Shown piece after piece: positions 6,063-8,011 of a stretch of 8,011 bases of DNA. Under the pieces are notes generated by a model. It did not search any database. It was given only the letters and a program-made list of their open reading frames with translations, and was not told where the DNA came from. Position 1 is the first letter of the stretch. Each line of letters opens with the position of its first letter. The stretch lies in the NCBI GenBank assembly GCA_026647295.1, contig JAPKHB010000167.1:1-8011 (forward strand), given 5' to 3'. The position numbers and the translations under genes were made by a program. Source of the stretch: Planctomycetota bacterium (lineage in GTDB: Bacteria > Planctomycetota > PLA2 > JAEUHO01).

Positions 6063-7288
6063 GCGCCGTACTTCCCGAGCTTGCCCGCGTTGGCCAGCGC
6101 GAGGCGCAGCAGCGCCGGAGCCGGCAACGCCGGGCCCAGGCGCCCGCGGTGGCAGTGGACCTCGTCGAACGTGGCCATGCCGTCGGGTTCGCACCAGGGG
6201 CCGTGCAGCAGCACCGGGACGGGATGCCAGGAGTGCCCCGCCAGCGGGCCGGGCGTGGAGTGGTCCCCGGTGATCACGATCACGTCGGGCCCGAGCGCGC
6301 GCAGGCGCGGGACCTGGGCGTCGAACTCCTCGATCACCCCCGCCTTGCGCTCCTCGTCGCCGTCCTCGCCGGCGCTGTCCGTGCCCTTCACGTGCAGGAA
6401 GAAGAAGTCGTACCCCGCGTCCCAGACGCGCTCCAGCGCGTCCACCTCGGCGGCGACGTCGGCGCCGGGCCCGGGCTCGTCCAGCACGTGCATGCCCAGG
6501 AGACGGGCCACCCCCCGGTAGGCGGGGTAGGGCGCGATGGCCACCGGGTTGAGGCGCGCGAGTTCGGCCAGCGTGGGCAGCGAGGGCCGGGAGCCAAAGC
6601 CCCGCAGGAGCACGCCGTTGGCCCGCTCCTCGCCCGCCAGGAGTGCGCGCGCCTGCTCCACGAAGCGGTCGGCCAGCCGCGCCGTGCGCGCGCTGAAGGC
6701 GTCGGTCGCCCGGGCCGCCAGCGGCGCGACGCCCACCTGCTGGGGATCGGTGTCGGCGACCGCGGCCCCGAGCCCGTCGCCGCGCAGCACGAGCGCGAAG
6801 CGGTGCTGCAGCCCCGGAAGGACCTCCACGCGGACGCCTTCGATCTCCGGGATCGCGGCGGCCAGGCGCGCCGTGAGCGCCCGGGACCGGGGCGTGGGCA
6901 GGCGCCCGGCCCGGCGGTCGACCAGCAGGCCCTGCGCATCCAGCGTGCAGTAGTTGCCCCGCACCGCGACGTCTCCCGGGCCGACCGTCGCGCCGACGCC
7001 CAAGGCCTCGAGCAGGCCCCGGCCGACGGGCACCCCCACGGGGTCGTAGCCGAACAGGGCCAGGTGCCCGGGTCCGCTGCCGGGCGTGATGCCCTCGGCG
7101 ACGGGTACCTGCCGGCCCAGCGCCGAGTCACGGGCGAGCGCGTCCAGGTGGGGATGGCGCGCCCGCTCCAGCGCCGTGGGCTCCGCGCCGATCACCCCGC
7201 CCAATCCGTCGAGCACCACGTAGAGGATGCGGGAGGGGGTACGGCGGGCGAGCGGAGGGAGCAGGGCGAAGTTGGAGCGCGGATCCAT
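6059..7288 (-). CDS. apgM: 2,3-bisphosphoglycerate-independent phosphoglycerate mutase, archaeal type
   Basis: This cytosolic glycolytic and gluconeogenic enzyme interconverts 3- and 2-phosphoglycerate using two divalent metal ions and a phosphoserine intermediate. The 409-residue length is normal for the archaeal-type (aPGAM) branch of the alkaline phosphatase superfamily. Visible sites are metal-binding Asp27 in VVLDGLGG, the catalytic Ser71 in TPGSGPGHLALFGYDP, Asp304 in LHVKGTDSAGEDGD, Asp342 and His343 in TGDHSTP, and His352 in HSWHPVP. The position four residues after Asp304, which is His in many archaeal enzymes, is Glu308 here. ATG at 7288 is preferred because TACCCT lies seven bases upstream and the first conserved strand (RILYVVLDG) follows closely. 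The frame stays open to 7564, but that would cross the transposase remnant. It is the first gene of an operon and overlaps lnt by four bases. The only alternative is a related alkaline-phosphatase-fold mutase, which the motif set argues against. Confidence 0.93.
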   Translation of the reverse strand: MDPRSNFALLPPLARRTPSRILYVVLDGLGGVIGAEPTALERARHPHLDALARDSALGRQVPVAEGITPGSGPGHLALFGYDPVGVPVGRGLLEALGVGATVGPGDVAVRGNYCTLDAQGLLVDRRAGRLPTPRSRALTARLAAAIPEIEGVRVEVLPGLQHRFALVLRGDGLGAAVADTDPQQVGVAPLAARATDAFSARTARLADRFVEQARALLAGEERANGVLLRGFGSRPSLPTLAELARLNPVAIAPYPAYRGVARLLGMHVLDEPGPGADVAAEVDALERVWDAGYDFFFLHVKGTDSAGEDGDEERKAGVIEEFDAQVPRLRALGPDVIVITGDHSTPGPLAGHSWHPVPVLLHGPWCEPDGMATFDEVHCHRGRLGPALPAPALLRLALANAGKLGKYGA

Positions 7289-7295
7289 GCCGCGG

Positions 7296-7301
7296 AGGGT
7301 A
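7296..7301 (-). promoter_or_regulatory. Candidate -10 hexamer TACCCT for a leaderless apgM-lnt mRNA
   Basis: TACCCT on the minus strand is followed by seven bases (CCGCGGC) and the ATG of apgM. This spacing places the transcription start on the start codon. No Shine-Dalgarno lies in the gap. It is the fourth hexamer of this kind at this distance in the window. The GC-rich stretch from 7302 to 7378 shows no further feature I can support. Confidence 0.5.
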
Positions 7302-7378
7302 GCCGCGGGTCCGGGTCGGCTCCAATCCGCCCGGCGCGCGCCCCGCGCGGGCGGCCGGCGGCCCGCCGCGGCCCCGGG

Positions 7379-7945
7379 ATACGGGTAATCTTTCGGGGAG
7401 ACAGTGGTTTTTTCTCGGGAGAGTTGTTGGATTACCTGGAGTCGGTGTCCGCGGGATACCTTATTAAGGTGAAGTTGAAGAATCTGATGGGGTTGCTCGA
7501 AGGGCAGAAATGGGAGGCAGTGGAAGGAAATGCGGGGTGGGAGCAGGCGGATTTTATGTATCAATGCGCTGTATGGAATCGTGCAAGACGATTTGTGGCA
7601 GTAAGGAAGTTGATCAAGATCGAGCGGGGGTTGTTTTCTATACCGGTGTATGAGTATTTCTGTTACGTTACGACAGAACGGTTAAGTCCGATGGAAGCGC
7701 ATCGGTCGTATGGAAAGAGGGCGACTTGTGAGACGTGGATAGAAGAGTGCAAGGGTCAGATGAATGCGGGACATTTACGCACCGGTGAGTTTTTAGCCAA
7801 TGCAGCATTATTTCAGTGTGCGGTGTTGGCGTATAATCTCTTGAAGTGGATGTCTCTGCTCACAGGTGGAACGGTGCAACAGTGGGAAGTAAAAACGATG
7901 AGACTGTGGTTGATTCGTGTTGCAGGGAAATTGACAACTGCGTGA
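7379..7945 (+). pseudogene. IS1380-family transposase remnant, C-terminal part only
   Basis: An open frame of 188 codons plus stop encodes the C-terminal part of a DDE transposase of the IS1380 family, which cuts and pastes its own insertion sequence. It begins inside the catalytic core at RGDSGFFSGELLDYLE, whose Asp (codon at 7400) is the second acidic residue of the DDE triad. It continues through ATCETWIEECKGQM, which carries the third acidic site, and FLANAALFQCAVLAYNLLKWM, a characteristic IS1380 helix. Full-length relatives have roughly 430-480 residues, so the first half, including the first catalytic Asp, is missing. It cannot make an active enzyme. The end also looks cut: after LIRVAGKL relatives usually continue with a basic stretch of some 30 residues, whereas here TGA comes at once. 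No inverted terminal repeat was found. Two sampled lines give 43% and 53% GC, far below the neighbours, so this is foreign DNA or wrongly joined sequence. Confidence 0.85.
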
Positions 7946-8009
7946 CCCGGTCCAGGGCGTCGTAGGACCAGGTGCTTGCATTCTGCCCGTCATCGACGTG
8001 GGCGATGAG
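7941..8009 (-). pseudogene. Fragment of an RHS/YD-repeat protein gene, running off the window
   Basis: Reading the minus strand from 8009 gives 23 open codons containing GQNASTWSYDALDRVT. This matches the YD-repeat signature (Gly, about six residues, Tyr-x-Tyr-Asp-x-x-Gly/Asp-Arg-Val/Leu-Thr) of RHS proteins, the large repeat-shell polypeptides that carry C-terminal toxins or surface domains. The gene would enter from beyond 8011 and be cut at about 7941 by the transposase remnant. Its frame then runs into the remnant's antisense and stops at 7862-7860. The segment is GC-rich, like the main genes and unlike the remnant. Only one repeat is visible, so the size and type of the RHS protein are unknown. 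Confidence 0.5.
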
Positions 8010-8011
8010 GC

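Noticed and set aside
6063..6194. Longer start for lnt at 6194
   Set aside because: It would overlap apgM by about 130 bases with an Arg/Gly-rich extension. The GTG in the GTGA overlap gives a normal N-terminus.
4506..6521. 671-codon plus-strand frame opposite lnt and apgM
   Set aside because: It crosses two well-supported genes on the other strand, has skewed composition and shows no domain. Despite its length it is a product of GC-rich codon positions.
7340..7378. GC-only inverted repeats upstream of apgM
   Set aside because: The stretch is almost pure G and C, so short palindromes are expected. The best stem leaves a one-base loop and would not form as drawn.
7286..7564. Longer start for apgM at 7564
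   Set aside because: The added 92 residues are antisense to the transposase remnant and cross the composition break. The ATG at 7288 has a promoter-like hexamer and fits the family length.
6149..7945. 598-codon plus-strand frame that would fuse an N-terminal part onto the transposase
   Set aside because: Only the part after about 7379 is transposase. The earlier part is antisense to apgM and its upstream region. The continuous frame is accidental and does not show a fusion protein.
1..8011. CRISPR arrays, tRNA or rRNA genes, riboswitches, attachment sites
   Set aside because: No spaced direct repeats, tRNA-like cloverleaf, rRNA signature or known riboswitch core was noticed on reading both strands. 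Without a search program, small RNAs cannot be excluded.

Overview
The window reads as a piece of a very GC-rich bacterial chromosome. Hand-counted 60-base lines inside the main genes give about 75-80% GC. The gene mix suggests Planctomycetota or a similar GC-rich lineage such as Myxococcota: an archaeal-type phosphoglycerate mutase, a membrane-anchored protein built of carboxypeptidase-regulatory-like domains, a DUF523-DUF1722 fusion and a BtuF-like protein without a signal peptide. Lipoprotein N-acyltransferase (Lnt) implies a diderm or diderm-like envelope. The lineage is an inference with no marker gene behind it.

Layout. Positions 62-654 (minus) hold a two-gene toxin-antitoxin-like pair, a DUF433 protein followed by a DUF5615 PIN-like protein. 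Positions 735-1667 (minus) hold a DUF523-DUF1722 (TudS/RudS-like) desulfidase. It is divergent from a BtuF-like substrate-binding-fold protein at 1742-2554 (plus), with a 74-base intergenic stretch between them. Positions 2637-4361 (plus) encode a single-pass, proline/glycine-linked, multi-domain beta-sandwich protein. It converges, across a 39-base hairpin-bearing spacer, on a minus-strand operon. That operon is apgM (6059-7288) followed by lnt (4401-6062).

Beyond about 7379 the base composition drops abruptly to roughly 45-53% GC. The sequence becomes the C-terminal part of an IS1380-family transposase, with no complete end visible. At about 7941 it becomes GC-rich again and encodes, on the minus strand, a short RHS/YD-repeat fragment that runs off the window. 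This right-hand 0.6 kb is a mobile-element remnant with two sharp junctions. It could be a real rearrangement or an assembly chimera.

How the parts work together. Both minus-strand gene pairs overlap by four bases (GTGA), so translation is probably coupled. Four transcription-unit starts (DUF433, BtuF-like, the multi-domain protein, apgM) each have a TANNNT hexamer 6-9 bases before the start codon and no convincing Shine-Dalgarno. This is what leaderless mRNAs look like. The DUF523 gene instead has a GGAG ribosome-binding site and a possible promoter further upstream. No CRISPR array, tRNA, rRNA or complete novel defence system was seen. The most useful observations are the consistent leaderless promoter pattern, the altered residues in the desulfidase and the mutase, and the IS/RHS junctions.
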